Shown: piece by piece, positions 28,782 to 38,646 of the stretch
How positions within the stretch are numbered: position 1 is the stretch's first letter
Layout of the letters: the number at the start of each line of letters is the position of its first letter
Source of the DNA: Aurantiacibacter poecillastricola
GTDB taxonomy: Bacteria; Pseudomonadota; Alphaproteobacteria; Sphingomonadales; Sphingomonadaceae
Length of the DNA stretch: 64,000 nt
Assembly: GCF_030730945.1 (NCBI RefSeq)
Contig: NZ_JAVAMS010000004.1
Span: 124,001 to 188,000 of the forward strand
Direction of reading: 5' to 3'
Program-made: the position numbers and the translations under genes
Notes under the pieces: generated by a model
The model's database searches: none
Told to the model about the DNA's origin: nothing
What the model saw: only the letters and a program-made list of their open reading frames with translations

Positions 28782-30350
28782 ATGATGCGTTTACCTGTTC
28801 GTTCCTCTTCCCTGTTCGTGCTTGCCTTCGCCAGCGCTGCATGGTCCGGCTTACCGCTGAACCATGCAGCGGCGCAGGAGGTGGTGCAGCCGCTACCCGA
28901 TCCTGCTGCCGCAACGCTGAACGATGCCCTGCGGCGCCTGTCGCGCAACCCCGACAGCGTGCCGGCGCTGGTCGCAGCCGGGCGGGCGTCGCTGGAACTG
29001 GACGACACCGAAGCGGCATTCGGCTTCTTTACCCGCGCACAGGCGGAGGCGCCCGGCGATAGCCGGGTCATGTCCGGTCTCGCGCTTGTCGCCGTGCGCC
29101 GCGGGGACGCTGTCACTGCGCTGCAGCTTTTCCGCAATGCCGAGGCTGCGGGCGCGCCACTATCGGAATATGCGGCGGAGCGTGGCCTTGCCTACGATCT
29201 TGTCGGCCGCAACGACAGGGCGCAGCGCCTTTACCGTCTGGCACTTTCGCAGGACGAGAATCCCGAAGTGCTCCGGCGCCTGGCCCTGAGTTACGCCATC
29301 GCCGGTGATTTCGATGCCTCCGAGGCGACATTGCTTCCGCTGCTGCAGCGGCAGGACCGTGCCGCCTACCGCACCCGCGCATTCGTCCTCGCCATTCGTG
29401 GCCGCGACGAAGAGGCAATTGCCATCGCGGAAACCATGCTGCCAGCGCGCCTGTCGCTGCGCCTAGCGCCCTACCTTCGCTACATGCCTCGCCTTACACG
29501 CGCCCAGCAGGCCGCGGCGGCCAATCTGGGCAACTTTCCAGCAGCGAATGAAGTGGGACGCGATTCGCCTGAAATCGCCGCTCTTGCCGAGGAGGGCGAA
29601 GCTGCAGCCCCTCGGCCTTTTGCGCAGAGAGGCGCGGAGCGACTTACCCCCAGTGGCGAGCCGTTGGGGCCGTCTGCTCCCACGGCGCAGGCGAGCGGAG
29701 AATTGCCGCCGGTTGCACAGGAAACACAAATTGCGCAGGCGGATCCGCCCCCGCCGCCATCGCGCCCACCATCGCCCGTCGTCGCCGCGACTCTGGGTAA
29801 CGAGACGGCAGGGACGGAGCCGGAAGATATACCTTCCACTGTCGCGCCTGTGGCGCAGTCATCGATCCAGACGGTCGATCCAGCGCCATCTGGAGTTGCA
29901 TCCGCCTCTCCCGCCGAGCGTGAGGTCGCCGCAGAGGCGCCCATCATCGACCTGAGAGAGGCTTTTGCCGATATAGCCGCAGCCCCCCGCGAAACTCCCG
30001 CCAACGCCGATGCGGTCGACATCACATCCATCCAGCCGCGGCGTGAGACGCCCAGGCCTGTGGAACCACCTCGCCCCGTACATCCATCGCGCCACTGGGT
30101 GCAGGTAGCCACCGGCCGGGACACCTCCGCCTTCCGCTTTGACTGGCGCCGGATCGAACGCCAGGCCGGGACCGTGCTCGAGGGTGCCGAGGCCTATACC
30201 GCGCACTGGGGGGAGACGAACCGCCTGCTGACCGGGCCGTTCGATACGACGGCGCAGGCGCAGGAAATGGTGAGCATGCTAGCCGGCGAGGGCGTGGACG
30301 CTTTCCGGTTCACCAGCGCGGAAGGCGAGGAAATTCAGTCTCTTGATTGA
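28782..30350 (+). CDS. exported TPR and SPOR domain protein
   Basis: This 522-residue envelope protein has a Sec signal ending near residue 31 (NHAAAQ), tetratricopeptide-like helical repeats (about 40-240), a proline/alanine-rich spacer (about 250-435) and a C-terminal SPOR domain (about 440-515) starting HWVQVATGRD. SPOR domains bind denuded septal peptidoglycan, so it probably localises to the division site. Directly following ftsZ supports this. The spacer has several PPP and PPPS runs. Two ATGs are adjacent (28782 and 28785). No enzymatic motif is seen. Confidence 0.75.
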   Translation: MMRLPVRSSSLFVLAFASAAWSGLPLNHAAAQEVVQPLPDPAAATLNDALRRLSRNPDSVPALVAAGRASLELDDTEAAFGFFTRAQAEAPGDSRVMSGLALVAVRRGDAVTALQLFRNAEAAGAPLSEYAAERGLAYDLVGRNDRAQRLYRLALSQDENPEVLRRLALSYAIAGDFDASEATLLPLLQRQDRAAYRTRAFVLAIRGRDEEAIAIAETMLPARLSLRLAPYLRYMPRLTRAQQAAAANLGNFPAANEVGRDSPEIAALAEEGEAAAPRPFAQRGAERLTPSGEPLGPSAPTAQASGELPPVAQETQIAQADPPPPPSRPPSPVVAATLGNETAGTEPEDIPSTVAPVAQSSIQTVDPAPSGVASASPAEREVAAEAPIIDLREAFADIAAAPRETPANADAVDITSIQPRRETPRPVEPPRPVHPSRHWVQVATGRDTSAFRFDWRRIERQAGTVLEGAEAYTAHWGETNRLLTGPFDTTAQAQEMVSMLAGEGVDAFRFTSAEGEEIQSLD

Positions 30351-30525
30351 ATTCCACCCCGAGTTGTGCGCAGGTTTTCCAGCGGCTTGTGCACATCTTG
30401 CCAACAAGCGATCGCGGTTTTGCCCGGAGAACTGAGACGGTGCGATTGCGCCGGGCATGCTTGCCATCGCATTAAGCATGCATGACGAATTTGCAGGCCT
30501 TCTCGCGATGAACACCGGACAGGAC

Positions 30526-31014
30526 ATGATCGAGGAAACACATGACGCCGCCCCGGTCGAAATGCTCGCCGCCATGTTCGAGGCGCATGGCTGGGCCACG
30601 GAGCAGGTCGGCGATGACGAGGTTTCGGGCGAGATTCCCGGTAGCTGGACAACCTACCAGGTCCGCGGCATCTGGCGGATCGAGGACAAGGTGCTCCAGA
30701 TCCTGTGCCTTCCCGACGTCCGCGTTGCCGAGGACAAGCGGCGCGAGGCCTATGAGCTGATCGCCAGGATCAACGAACAGCTGTGGCTCGGACATTTCGA
30801 TATCTGGTCGCAGGGTGGCATGATCCTCTACCGCCACGGCCTGATGCTGGGCGAGGACGGTATGCTGAGCCTCGACATGGCACAAATGGCGATAGAATCG
30901 GCCATTTCCGAATGCGACCGCTTCTATCCGGCCTTCCAGTTCGTGCTGTGGGGTGACAAGTCTCCCGGTGCCGCATTAGACGCGGCTTTGGTGGATGCCG
31001 CCGGCGAAGCTTGA
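30526..31014 (+). CDS. YbjN domain-containing protein
   Basis: This is a 162-residue cytosolic protein of the YbjN (type III secretion chaperone-like) family, common in alphaproteobacteria and without a defined activity. LAAMFEAHGW, GSWTTYQVRGIWRIEDKVLQILC and INEQLWLGHFDIWSQGGMILYRHGLML match the family pattern. The start is uncertain: ATG 30526 places the protein as in relatives and has GGACAGG nearby, but ATGs at 30457, 30481 and 30508 are in frame. It lies 31 bases before proC and may share its transcript. Confidence 0.75.
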   Translation: MIEETHDAAPVEMLAAMFEAHGWATEQVGDDEVSGEIPGSWTTYQVRGIWRIEDKVLQILCLPDVRVAEDKRREAYELIARINEQLWLGHFDIWSQGGMILYRHGLMLGEDGMLSLDMAQMAIESAISECDRFYPAFQFVLWGDKSPGAALDAALVDAAGEA

Positions 31015-31045
31015 TTTCGTGGCGATCCATGCCAAGTGCGTGGGC

Positions 31046-31846
31046 ATGACATATAACTCGATACTGATGGTCGGCTGCGGCAACATGGCCGGGGCCATGC
31101 TCGAAGGATGGCTCAAGGGCGGCGTATCGCCCGGGACGTTCACCGTTATGGATCCCAAGCGCGACAGCTTGCCGGGCGACATTCCCGTGCTGCGCGACTT
31201 GCCCGAGGAGGGGACTTTCGACGCGATCCTTCTGGGTGTGAAGCCGCAGATGCTGGCAGACGTCGCTCCGCAATTGCAGAAGTTGACGGGCCCGAACACC
31301 ACGATCCTCTCGATCCTTGCAGGCGTGCAACTGGATACACTGGCCGCCAATTTTCCGGAGGCGAAAGCCAATGTCCGGGTGATGCCCAACCTCGCCGTGT
31401 CGCTGGGCAAGGCGCCGGTAGCGCTGGCGGAAGCGGGTCTGGACGAAGGTGGTCGCAATGACCTTTACGAGTTCATGGCGCATCTGGGCACGCCCAGCTG
31501 GGTGGGCGAGGACCAGTTCGATCTCGTTACCGCGCTCGCGGGCAGCGGACCAGGCTTTGTCTATCGCTTCATCGATGCGCTGAAGGTCGCCGCCACCGAA
31601 CTTGGCCTGGAAGAAGACCAGGCGCGCGAACTCGCCATCGCGATGACCGAAGGGGCCTCGGCGCTGGCTTCGCAATCGGAGCATGATCCGGGCAAGCTGG
31701 CCGACATGGTTGCTTCTCCCGGCGGCGTGACGCGCAAGGGTCTCGACGTGCTCGACAAGGACGATGCGATGGTCCGGCTGATGACCGATTGCCTTCGCGC
31801 AGCCCGAGATCGAAGCATGGAAATGGCCCGCGAAGCGCGTGGTTGA
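31046..31846 (+). CDS. proC: pyrroline-5-carboxylate reductase
   Basis: ProC catalyses the last step of proline synthesis, NAD(P)H reduction of pyrroline-5-carboxylate. The 266 residues have the Rossmann motif LMVGCGNMAGAML near the N-terminus, VRVMPNLAVSLG mid-protein and the C-terminal motif SPGGVTRKGLDVLD. ATG 31046 directly precedes the first strand; the frame is open upstream to 30995 but overlaps the YbjN gene. proB lies 3.5 kb downstream in the same orientation, while proA is not in the window. Confidence 0.93.
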   Translation: MTYNSILMVGCGNMAGAMLEGWLKGGVSPGTFTVMDPKRDSLPGDIPVLRDLPEEGTFDAILLGVKPQMLADVAPQLQKLTGPNTTILSILAGVQLDTLAANFPEAKANVRVMPNLAVSLGKAPVALAEAGLDEGGRNDLYEFMAHLGTPSWVGEDQFDLVTALAGSGPGFVYRFIDALKVAATELGLEEDQARELAIAMTEGASALASQSEHDPGKLADMVASPGGVTRKGLDVLDKDDAMVRLMTDCLRAARDRSMEMAREARG

Positions 31847-31895
31847 GCGCCTTTCTTGGTTAACCGATTGCCGTGGTGACACGTACCGGTTTTCC

Positions 31896-31924
31896 TTGAA
31901 AATCGCCCGCATTATGCCGATATT
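31896..31924 (+). promoter_or_regulatory. putative sigma-70-type promoter
   Basis: TTGAAA at 31896-31901 (five of six matches to TTGACA) is separated by 17 bases from GATATT at 31919-31924 (four of six matches to TATAAT). It sits about 52 bases before the Bax-inhibitor-1 gene in a 130-base spacer. It was found by eye, with no transcript evidence. Confidence 0.4.
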
Positions 31925-31976
31925 GCGATCAATCCGGTCCGCTATGTGAGGCCGGGCCAAAGGAGTTTTGGAACAC

Positions 31977-32753
31977 ATGGCAAATTGGAACGACAACCGA
32001 TCGAGCCAGACCGGCTTCGGGGTGTCGCCGAGCCAGACGGGTGATGTCGCTGGCCGTACGACCTTCGACGCAGGCCTGCGCAAGCACATGCTTTCGATCT
32101 ACAACTACATGGCCTCGGGCGTCCTGCTCACCGGCATCGTGGCGCTGCTTACCGCGCGCTCCGGCCTTGCCGTACAGTTCGCTCAGGGGCCGCTGATGTG
32201 GCTGGTGGCCCTCTCGCCGCTCGCCATCGTCTTTGCGATGAGCTTTGGCCGCAACAAGTTCTCCACCGGTACGCTGCAGGCGATGTTCTGGGGCTTCGCG
32301 GTGCTGATGGGCCTGTCCCTGTCGACGATCTTCCTCGTCTACACGGGCGCCTCGATCGCGGTGACCTTCTTCGCGACGGCCGCGGCTTTCGCGGGTCTGA
32401 GCCTCTTCGGCTACACCACGCAGAAGGATCTGAGCGGCTGGGGCAGCTTCCTGATCATGGGCGTCGTCGGCCTGATCGTGGCGAGCATCATCAACTGGTT
32501 CGTGCAGAGCCCGGCGCTGATGTATGCCATCAGCTTCATCGGCGTCCTGATCTTCGCCGGCCTGACCGCGTATGATACGCAGCGCCTGAAGCAGGAATAT
32601 CTCTACGTCCAGCAGATGAAAATGAGCAATCCTTCGGCTGCCGCTGCCTTCCCGATGGGCAAGATGGTAGTGATGGGAGCGCTGTCTCTCTATCTCGACT
32701 TCATCAACATGTTCCTCTTCCTGCTGCGCTTCATGGGCGCGGCGCGCGAATAG
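31977..32753 (+). CDS. Bax inhibitor-1 / YccA family membrane protein
   Basis: This 258-residue inner-membrane protein of the TMBIM family has seven membrane segments between about residues 40 and 255. The family signature is visible in the last third: FAGLTAYDTQRLK, followed by LSLYLDFINMFLFLLRFMG. Bacterial homologues include the calcium-leak channel BsYetJ and the FtsH-associated YccA; the role here is unknown. ATG 31977 has AGGAG eleven bases upstream (31961-31965), better than the alternative TTG 31968. A strong terminator follows. Confidence 0.9.
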   Translation: MANWNDNRSSQTGFGVSPSQTGDVAGRTTFDAGLRKHMLSIYNYMASGVLLTGIVALLTARSGLAVQFAQGPLMWLVALSPLAIVFAMSFGRNKFSTGTLQAMFWGFAVLMGLSLSTIFLVYTGASIAVTFFATAAAFAGLSLFGYTTQKDLSGWGSFLIMGVVGLIVASIINWFVQSPALMYAISFIGVLIFAGLTAYDTQRLKQEYLYVQQMKMSNPSAAAAFPMGKMVVMGALSLYLDFINMFLFLLRFMGAARE

Positions 32754-32799
32754 GACGACAGGCCGGTCACGCTTCGTTCACGAGGCGATACGGACAATG

Positions 32800-32839
32800 A
32801 ATGCCCGGAGTGCAAAATCGCGCTCCGGGCATTTTCTTT
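32800..32839 (+). terminator. rho-independent terminator
   Basis: An 11-bp perfect stem pairs AATGCCCGGAG (32800-32810) with CTCCGGGCATT (32823-32833), with a 12-base loop, and is followed by TTCTTT. It lies 46 bases after the Bax-inhibitor-1 stop and before the next gene, so it ends that transcript. Confidence 0.8.
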
Positions 32840-32924
32840 GTCGAAAATCGGGTCTAGAATCCTGATAGATAAACGATTGCCACTGCGGAACAAATGTGGC
32901 GCGAGAGGTATTTACCGCAAGACC

Positions 32925-33848
32925 ATGACAAAACCGCCTTTGACGATCCGCGTAGTCGCGGCCGCCGCCAGCGTCGCCCTGCTTGCCGCTTGTGCGACCC
33001 CGCCGCCTCCTCCCCCGCCGCCACCGCCTCCTCCGCCACCGGCGCCGGTCGTGGAAGCGACGCCCTATCGCCCGGTGCCCCCGCCACAGGCTGCCTACCG
33101 GATGGACATTCCGCCAAAGGATGCTGCCGGCATTCGCCAGACGATCAATACCGGTCTCGCGCAGGATGAGGCGATCTGGCACTTCCGCTCCGGCTGGAAC
33201 GTGGCCGCTCTGAACTGCATGCGCGACAGCCACGCGCCGATCCTCGATGCCTATGGTCAGATGCTCCGGGCCGAAGATGCGACGCTCGACAGCGCTAATG
33301 CCGCACTAGAGAGCCAATTCCAGGATATCGCACGTGACAACCTGGCCAATGAAGGCCTGCCTACCACCCGCAGCGACGTTCGCCGCGCCGCGATCCGCTT
33401 GCGTGAGACCCACTCCACAAGCCTGTACAACTATTTCGCCTCGCCCCCGGCGCGCTCCTATTTCTGTGAGACGGCGCTCGCGGTGGCGAATGACTATCTC
33501 GCCGGACCCGCAATGGATTTCGAGACATTCGCGATCAGCGGCCTGCAACGCTACGAGATGGCGTTCGAGCAGTTCTACACCCGCTACGAGCAGTACCAGC
33601 TCGCCTCCAACGAATGGGACGCGCGCTTCGGTGATCTCTACGGCGCTTCGCAGCCGGGCTGGGTGGCGCTCTATGGCACACCTGCGCAGCAGCGCGCCGC
33701 GGGAGTAGCGGTACAAGGTTATGTACCCGAGGATCCCGTGGGCGTACCGGATACGGAAACAGGTGCGCTGATCCCGGTGATCAACGTAGACGATACCGCG
33801 ACGAGTACTCCGGTGGTCCAGCCGGTGCGCAATAATGCCGACGAGTGA
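32925..33848 (+). CDS. lipoprotein with polyproline run
   Basis: I do not recognise a family with certainty. The 307 residues start with a lipoprotein signal and lipobox LAAC near residue 26. A run of 14 consecutive prolines follows almost directly, so the anchor is joined to the body by a stiff rod. The body (about 75-270) is helical with conserved-looking aromatic patches (LYNYFASPPARSYFC, YEMAFEQFYTRYEQY) and two cysteines. The last 50 residues are Thr/Val/Asp-rich. ATG 32925 begins the signal; the frame is open upstream to 32838. Confidence 0.6.
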   Translation: MTKPPLTIRVVAAAASVALLAACATPPPPPPPPPPPPPPAPVVEATPYRPVPPPQAAYRMDIPPKDAAGIRQTINTGLAQDEAIWHFRSGWNVAALNCMRDSHAPILDAYGQMLRAEDATLDSANAALESQFQDIARDNLANEGLPTTRSDVRRAAIRLRETHSTSLYNYFASPPARSYFCETALAVANDYLAGPAMDFETFAISGLQRYEMAFEQFYTRYEQYQLASNEWDARFGDLYGASQPGWVALYGTPAQQRAAGVAVQGYVPEDPVGVPDTETGALIPVINVDDTATSTPVVQPVRNNADE

Positions 33849-33950
33849 CAGGAAAAGGCGCGAAGGGGAGAGCAAATTCCCCCTTCCATGCCCGGCAAAG
33901 TCCCGCTAGAGGGCCATCCTTCCCGCCCGGCGGGATGGCATGACTGGAAC

Positions 33951-34026
<76 letters not shown>

Positions 34027-34150
34027 GTCTGCTGCTTTTCTGAAGCGCTCCTGTACTTCCGTCTTCGCGAAACCTGTAGGCAAGCTGGGTTTGCTGCGAG
34101 CCGGCATTCGCCCTTGCGGCCCGCTTGTCGCAAGCCGCTCTTCGGCGTAG

Positions 34151-35302
<1,152 letters not shown>

Positions 35303-35340
35303 CCTAGCATCGCGGCGATCCAGTGGCTATCTGGCGCTTC

Positions 35341-36474
35341 ATGCCTATCGAAACTATCGACGACTTTCGCGATCCCGAGAAATGCCAGCGGCTGGTCATC
35401 AAGATCGGCAGCGCCCTGCTGGTCGATGCCGCCGGTCAGGTGAGGGTGGAATGGTTGCGGACCATCGTGAGCGAGATTGTCACCGCCATGGAGCGGGGAC
35501 AGGAAGTGGTGGTGGTCAGCTCCGGTTCCATTGCTATCGGTGCGAAGCAGCTGAACTTCACGCATGGCGGCAGGCGCACCCTGGCCGAGGCGCAGGCGTC
35601 TGCCTCCGTCGGGCAGATCTCGCTCGCCTCCACCTGGTCCAGCCTGCTGACGGAGCGGCGGCTGGTGGCCGCGCAGTTGCTGCTGACGCTGGACGATTTC
35701 GAGCATCGCCGCCGCTACCTCAATATCTCGGCTACCCTGCGCCGCTTGCTCAAGTCGGGCGTCGTGCCGGTGGTGAACGAGAACGACACGATCTCCACCG
35801 GCGAGATCCGCTTCGGCGACAATGACAGGCTCGCCGCCCGCGTGGCGCAGGCCTGCGATGCTGATGGCGTCATGCTTCTTACCGACGTGGATGGGCTCTA
35901 CAATCGCCATCCCGACGAACCGGGTGCGAAGCGCCTCGAGGAAGTGCGCGGCGTGACCGACGAAATCCACGCCATGGCCGATGGCGGCTCCGGCTCGGGC
36001 CTCGGTTCGGGCGGTATGACGGCAAAGCTCCTCGCTGCGGAAATTGCCGAGCGGGCCGGCATTGCCCTCGCCATTATCGACGGGCGCTACGAGATGCCGA
36101 TGGCCCGCGCCCTTGCCGGGCAGACTGGCACGCTGTTCCTGCCCAAGCGCGAGGATTCGGGCCGCCGCGCTTGGATCGGCGGTCGCATGCGCTTCAACGG
36201 TGCCTTGACCGTGGACGATGGCTGCGTGGAAGCCCTGCAGAGGGGCAAGAGCGTTCTCGCCAGCGGGATCATCAAGGTGGAAGGCGAGTTCGAGCGGGGG
36301 GACATCCTGCCCGTCTACGACGAAAGCCGCCGCATGATCGCCAAGGGCGTGGTCGAATATGACTGGTCCGATGTGGTCGCGATCAAGGGCCATTCCAGCG
36401 AAGAGCACGAGGATATCCTGGGCCACACGCCGCGTTCGGCCGTGATCCACCGGGATCACCTGGTCCTGCTGTGA
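35341..36474 (+). CDS. proB: glutamate 5-kinase
   Basis: ProB phosphorylates glutamate in the first step of proline synthesis and is usually inhibited by proline. The 377 residues include the amino-acid kinase domain (VIKIGSALLV, VVVVSSGSIAIG, NENDTI, TDVDGLYNRHP) and a C-terminal PUA domain (about 280-370). ATG 35341 gives the usual short leader; GTG 35323 is an alternative. It follows obgE by 38 bases and overlaps the next gene by four. proA is absent here. Confidence 0.92.
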   Translation: MPIETIDDFRDPEKCQRLVIKIGSALLVDAAGQVRVEWLRTIVSEIVTAMERGQEVVVVSSGSIAIGAKQLNFTHGGRRTLAEAQASASVGQISLASTWSSLLTERRLVAAQLLLTLDDFEHRRRYLNISATLRRLLKSGVVPVVNENDTISTGEIRFGDNDRLAARVAQACDADGVMLLTDVDGLYNRHPDEPGAKRLEEVRGVTDEIHAMADGGSGSGLGSGGMTAKLLAAEIAERAGIALAIIDGRYEMPMARALAGQTGTLFLPKREDSGRRAWIGGRMRFNGALTVDDGCVEALQRGKSVLASGIIKVEGEFERGDILPVYDESRRMIAKGVVEYDWSDVVAIKGHSSEEHEDILGHTPRSAVIHRDHLVLL

Positions 36475-37379
36475 CGCTTGCCATCACCGGCTCCACGGGT
36501 TTCGTCGGCCAGGCGGTACTCGAAGATGCCGGGATGAAGGAGATCCGCGTAAAAGCGCTGGCCCGGCGACCGCAGTCGGCCAGGCCGGGCATCGATTGGG
36601 TGCGCGGCGATCTTGCCGATCGCCAGGCGCTGGCCGAACTGGTTCGCGGTTGCTCTGCGGTGATACACATTGCAGGCGTAGTGAATGCGCCCGATGCCAT
36701 CGGTTTCATTGCCGGCAACGTGGCCGGGACGGAGGCGGTGCTGGAAGCCGCGGGCGAGGCCGGGGTAAAACGCTTCATCCACGTCTCCTCTCTCGCCGCC
36801 AAGGAGCCCGACCTATCCTTGTACGGCCATTCCAAGCGGCTTGCCGAGAATGCGGTCGAGGAAAGCGATCTCGACTGGACGATTGTACGCCCGCCTGCTG
36901 TCTATGGTCCGCGTGACACGGAACTGCTCGAACTGTTCAAGGCTGCACGGTGGCGCGTGGTCCCGATGCCGCCTCCGGGCCGCGCATCGATCATTCACGT
37001 GGCCGACCTTGCCAGCCTGCTGGTGACGTTGGCGCAGGAGAACAGCGATACTATCCGCCATATCTACGAGCCCGATGACGGGCGCGGCGAAGGCTGGAGC
37101 CACAGGGAACTGGCCAAGGCGATCGGCCGGGCCGTGGGGCGATCCGTCTGGGCGCCTCACATGCCCCGCCGGGCGCTGATGGCAGCTGCGCAGGCCGATC
37201 GTTTTATGCGGGGCGAGGGGGCCAAGCTGACGCCCGACCGGGCCAGCTACATGGCGCATCCCGACTGGACGAGCGACCCTGCACGCGCCTGCCCGCGCGA
37301 TCTCTGGCATGCCACAATTCCCACGCGTGAGGGCCTGGAGGATACGGCCCGCTGGTATCGCGAGAACGGCTTCCTGTAA
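36471..37379 (+). CDS. NAD(P)-dependent epimerase/dehydratase family protein
   Basis: This is an extended/atypical SDR of 302 residues. The dinucleotide motif ITGSTGFVGQAV is at residues 5-16, VIHIAGVV is the second strand motif and YGHSK carries the catalytic Tyr and Lys after HVSSLAA. The rest resembles the NDUFA9/complex I-assembly type and nucleoside-sugar epimerases. The substrate is unknown. The start is GTG 36471, overlapping the proB stop as GTGA, so it belongs to the obgE-proB transcript. It converges with cysH. Confidence 0.8.
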   Translation: MTLAITGSTGFVGQAVLEDAGMKEIRVKALARRPQSARPGIDWVRGDLADRQALAELVRGCSAVIHIAGVVNAPDAIGFIAGNVAGTEAVLEAAGEAGVKRFIHVSSLAAKEPDLSLYGHSKRLAENAVEESDLDWTIVRPPAVYGPRDTELLELFKAARWRVVPMPPPGRASIIHVADLASLLVTLAQENSDTIRHIYEPDDGRGEGWSHRELAKAIGRAVGRSVWAPHMPRRALMAAAQADRFMRGEGAKLTPDRASYMAHPDWTSDPARACPRDLWHATIPTREGLEDTARWYRENGFL

Positions 37380-37412
37380 CCCTGCTCGAGAGCTGGCGGG
37401 AGCCGGATGAGC

Positions 37413-38198
37413 TTACAGGAAGGGTTCGTATCCCGGCGGCAGGTCGCGGTCTGTGCTGGCCGGATTGTTCGGCGAGTGGATGCCGCATTCGGTCTTGTCC
37501 CATCCGCGCCAGCGCCCGGCACGCGGGTCCTCGCCCGGCGCCACGGTGCTGGTGCAGGGCGAGCAGCCGACGGAGAGATAGCCCTGCGCCTCCAGCGGGT
37601 GGCGTGGCAGGTCGTGCTTCTCGAAATAGGCCTCGAGATCGTCCTTGGTCCAGTCGCCCAAGGGGTTCACCTTCATCCGGCCTTCCTCCACCTCGAAACG
37701 GGGCAGGTTCTGGCGGGTCTGCGACTGGAAGGCCTTGCGGCCCGAGATCCAGCTGTCGAGACTGGCCTTTGCGCGGCGCATGGGCTCCACCTTGCGGATC
37801 TCGCAGCAGCCGTCGGGGTCGTAGGACCAGCGCATGCCGGTCTCGTCCTTTGCCTTGAGCACGTTCGGATCGGGCCGCACGACGCTCGCATTGGTAAAGC
37901 CCAGAAGGTCGATCACCTCCTCGCGATAGGCCAGGGTCTCGTCGAACATCTTGAGGGTATCGACGAAGATCACCGGCACATCCTTGTTGGCCTGCGCGAT
38001 CAGATGCAGCAGCACGATGGCTTCCGTGCCGAAGCTGGAGACGACGCCCACCCGGCCGAGCTCGTCGCCCGTCAGGATCTCGCGCAGCATCGCGTCCGCG
38101 GGTACGCCCTCGAACCGGGCATTGAGCGCGTCGGCATCGGCCTGCGTGAAGGCCGGCGCGGTATCGATACGGTCGATCCTGCGCGCTGCCTCAGCCAT
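37413..38198 (-). CDS. cysH: adenylyl-sulfate reductase (thioredoxin-dependent), iron-sulfur type
   Basis: This enzyme reduces activated sulfate to sulfite. The 261 residues contain the paired cysteine motifs CCEIRKVEP and GCSPCT, which together hold a [4Fe-4S] cluster, and the C-terminal redox motif ECGIH. Proteins with the CC/CxxC set reduce APS (sometimes also PAPS), while E. coli-type CysH lacks the cluster; hence APS is the likely substrate. ATG 38198 starts the protein inside the end of the DUF934 gene (eight-base overlap). It is the last gene of the sulfate-assimilation operon. Confidence 0.92.
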   Translation of the reverse strand: MAEAARRIDRIDTAPAFTQADADALNARFEGVPADAMLREILTGDELGRVGVVSSFGTEAIVLLHLIAQANKDVPVIFVDTLKMFDETLAYREEVIDLLGFTNASVVRPDPNVLKAKDETGMRWSYDPDGCCEIRKVEPMRRAKASLDSWISGRKAFQSQTRQNLPRFEVEEGRMKVNPLGDWTKDDLEAYFEKHDLPRHPLEAQGYLSVGCSPCTSTVAPGEDPRAGRWRGWDKTECGIHSPNNPASTDRDLPPGYEPFL

Positions 38199-38646
38199 GG
38201 CGCAGGTTCCAGATCGGCACTGCCTCGTCCGCGGCGGCCTGGTAGACATGGTCGTAGCGTTCGAGCGCTGCCGCGGCATCGGCCTCGTCCAGCGGACGTT
38301 CGGGCGCGAAGGCATCGAAGCCGCAGCGGCGCATGTAACGCAGCTGGTCAACCAGCACGTCGCCCACGGCGCGCAATTCGCCGGTATAGCCATGCTCGCG
38401 CAGCAGGCGAGCAGCGGAATAGCCGCGACCGTCGGTGTAGCTGGGAAAATTCACTTCCACGAGACGAAGGCGCGCAAGGTGCGGCAGGAGGTCGCGAGCG
38501 TCGTCGCCCGGTTCGATGCGAACGGCTTCGGCATCGGTCTGGTCGAGGAAGGAGTCCACAGTGACGGCGGCGATGCTCGCCTGCTCGTCCTCGCGGAAAC
38601 GCAGCTGCACGTCGTCGCGGCCCGTGCCGAGGTCGAAATCAGCCAT
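38191..38646 (-). CDS. DUF934 protein of sulfate assimilation
   Basis: This is a 151-residue DUF934 protein, a small family found almost always between the sulfite reductase and cysH genes in proteobacteria. It has no known activity. LRLVEVNFPSYTDGRGYSAARLLRE and GYTGELRAVGDVLVDQLRYMRRCGFDAF are the characteristic blocks. It overlaps cysI by eight bases and cysH by eight bases, so the three are translated together. A structural or electron-transfer role with sulfite reductase is inferred from this constant linkage. Confidence 0.88.
   Translation of the reverse strand: MADFDLGTGRDDVQLRFREDEQASIAAVTVDSFLDQTDAEAVRIEPGDDARDLLPHLARLRLVEVNFPSYTDGRGYSAARLLREHGYTGELRAVGDVLVDQLRYMRRCGFDAFAPERPLDEADAAAALERYDHVYQAAADEAVPIWNLRHG

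Noticed and set aside
30770..32089. 439-codon open frame opposite proC and the Bax-inhibitor gene
   Set aside because: It spans two well-supported genes and the spacer between them, so it is not credible as a gene.
33918..33934. Small hairpin TCCCGC/GCGGGA before the tRNA gene
   Set aside because: It has a 6-bp stem, no U tract and sits in GC-rich DNA; too weak to call a terminator.
37371..37421. 10-bp inverted repeat CTTCCTGTAA/TTACAGGAAG between converging genes
   Set aside because: Both arms are the last codons (Phe-Leu-stop) of the two genes, the loop is over 30 bases and no U tract follows; it is probably coincidental and not a terminator.
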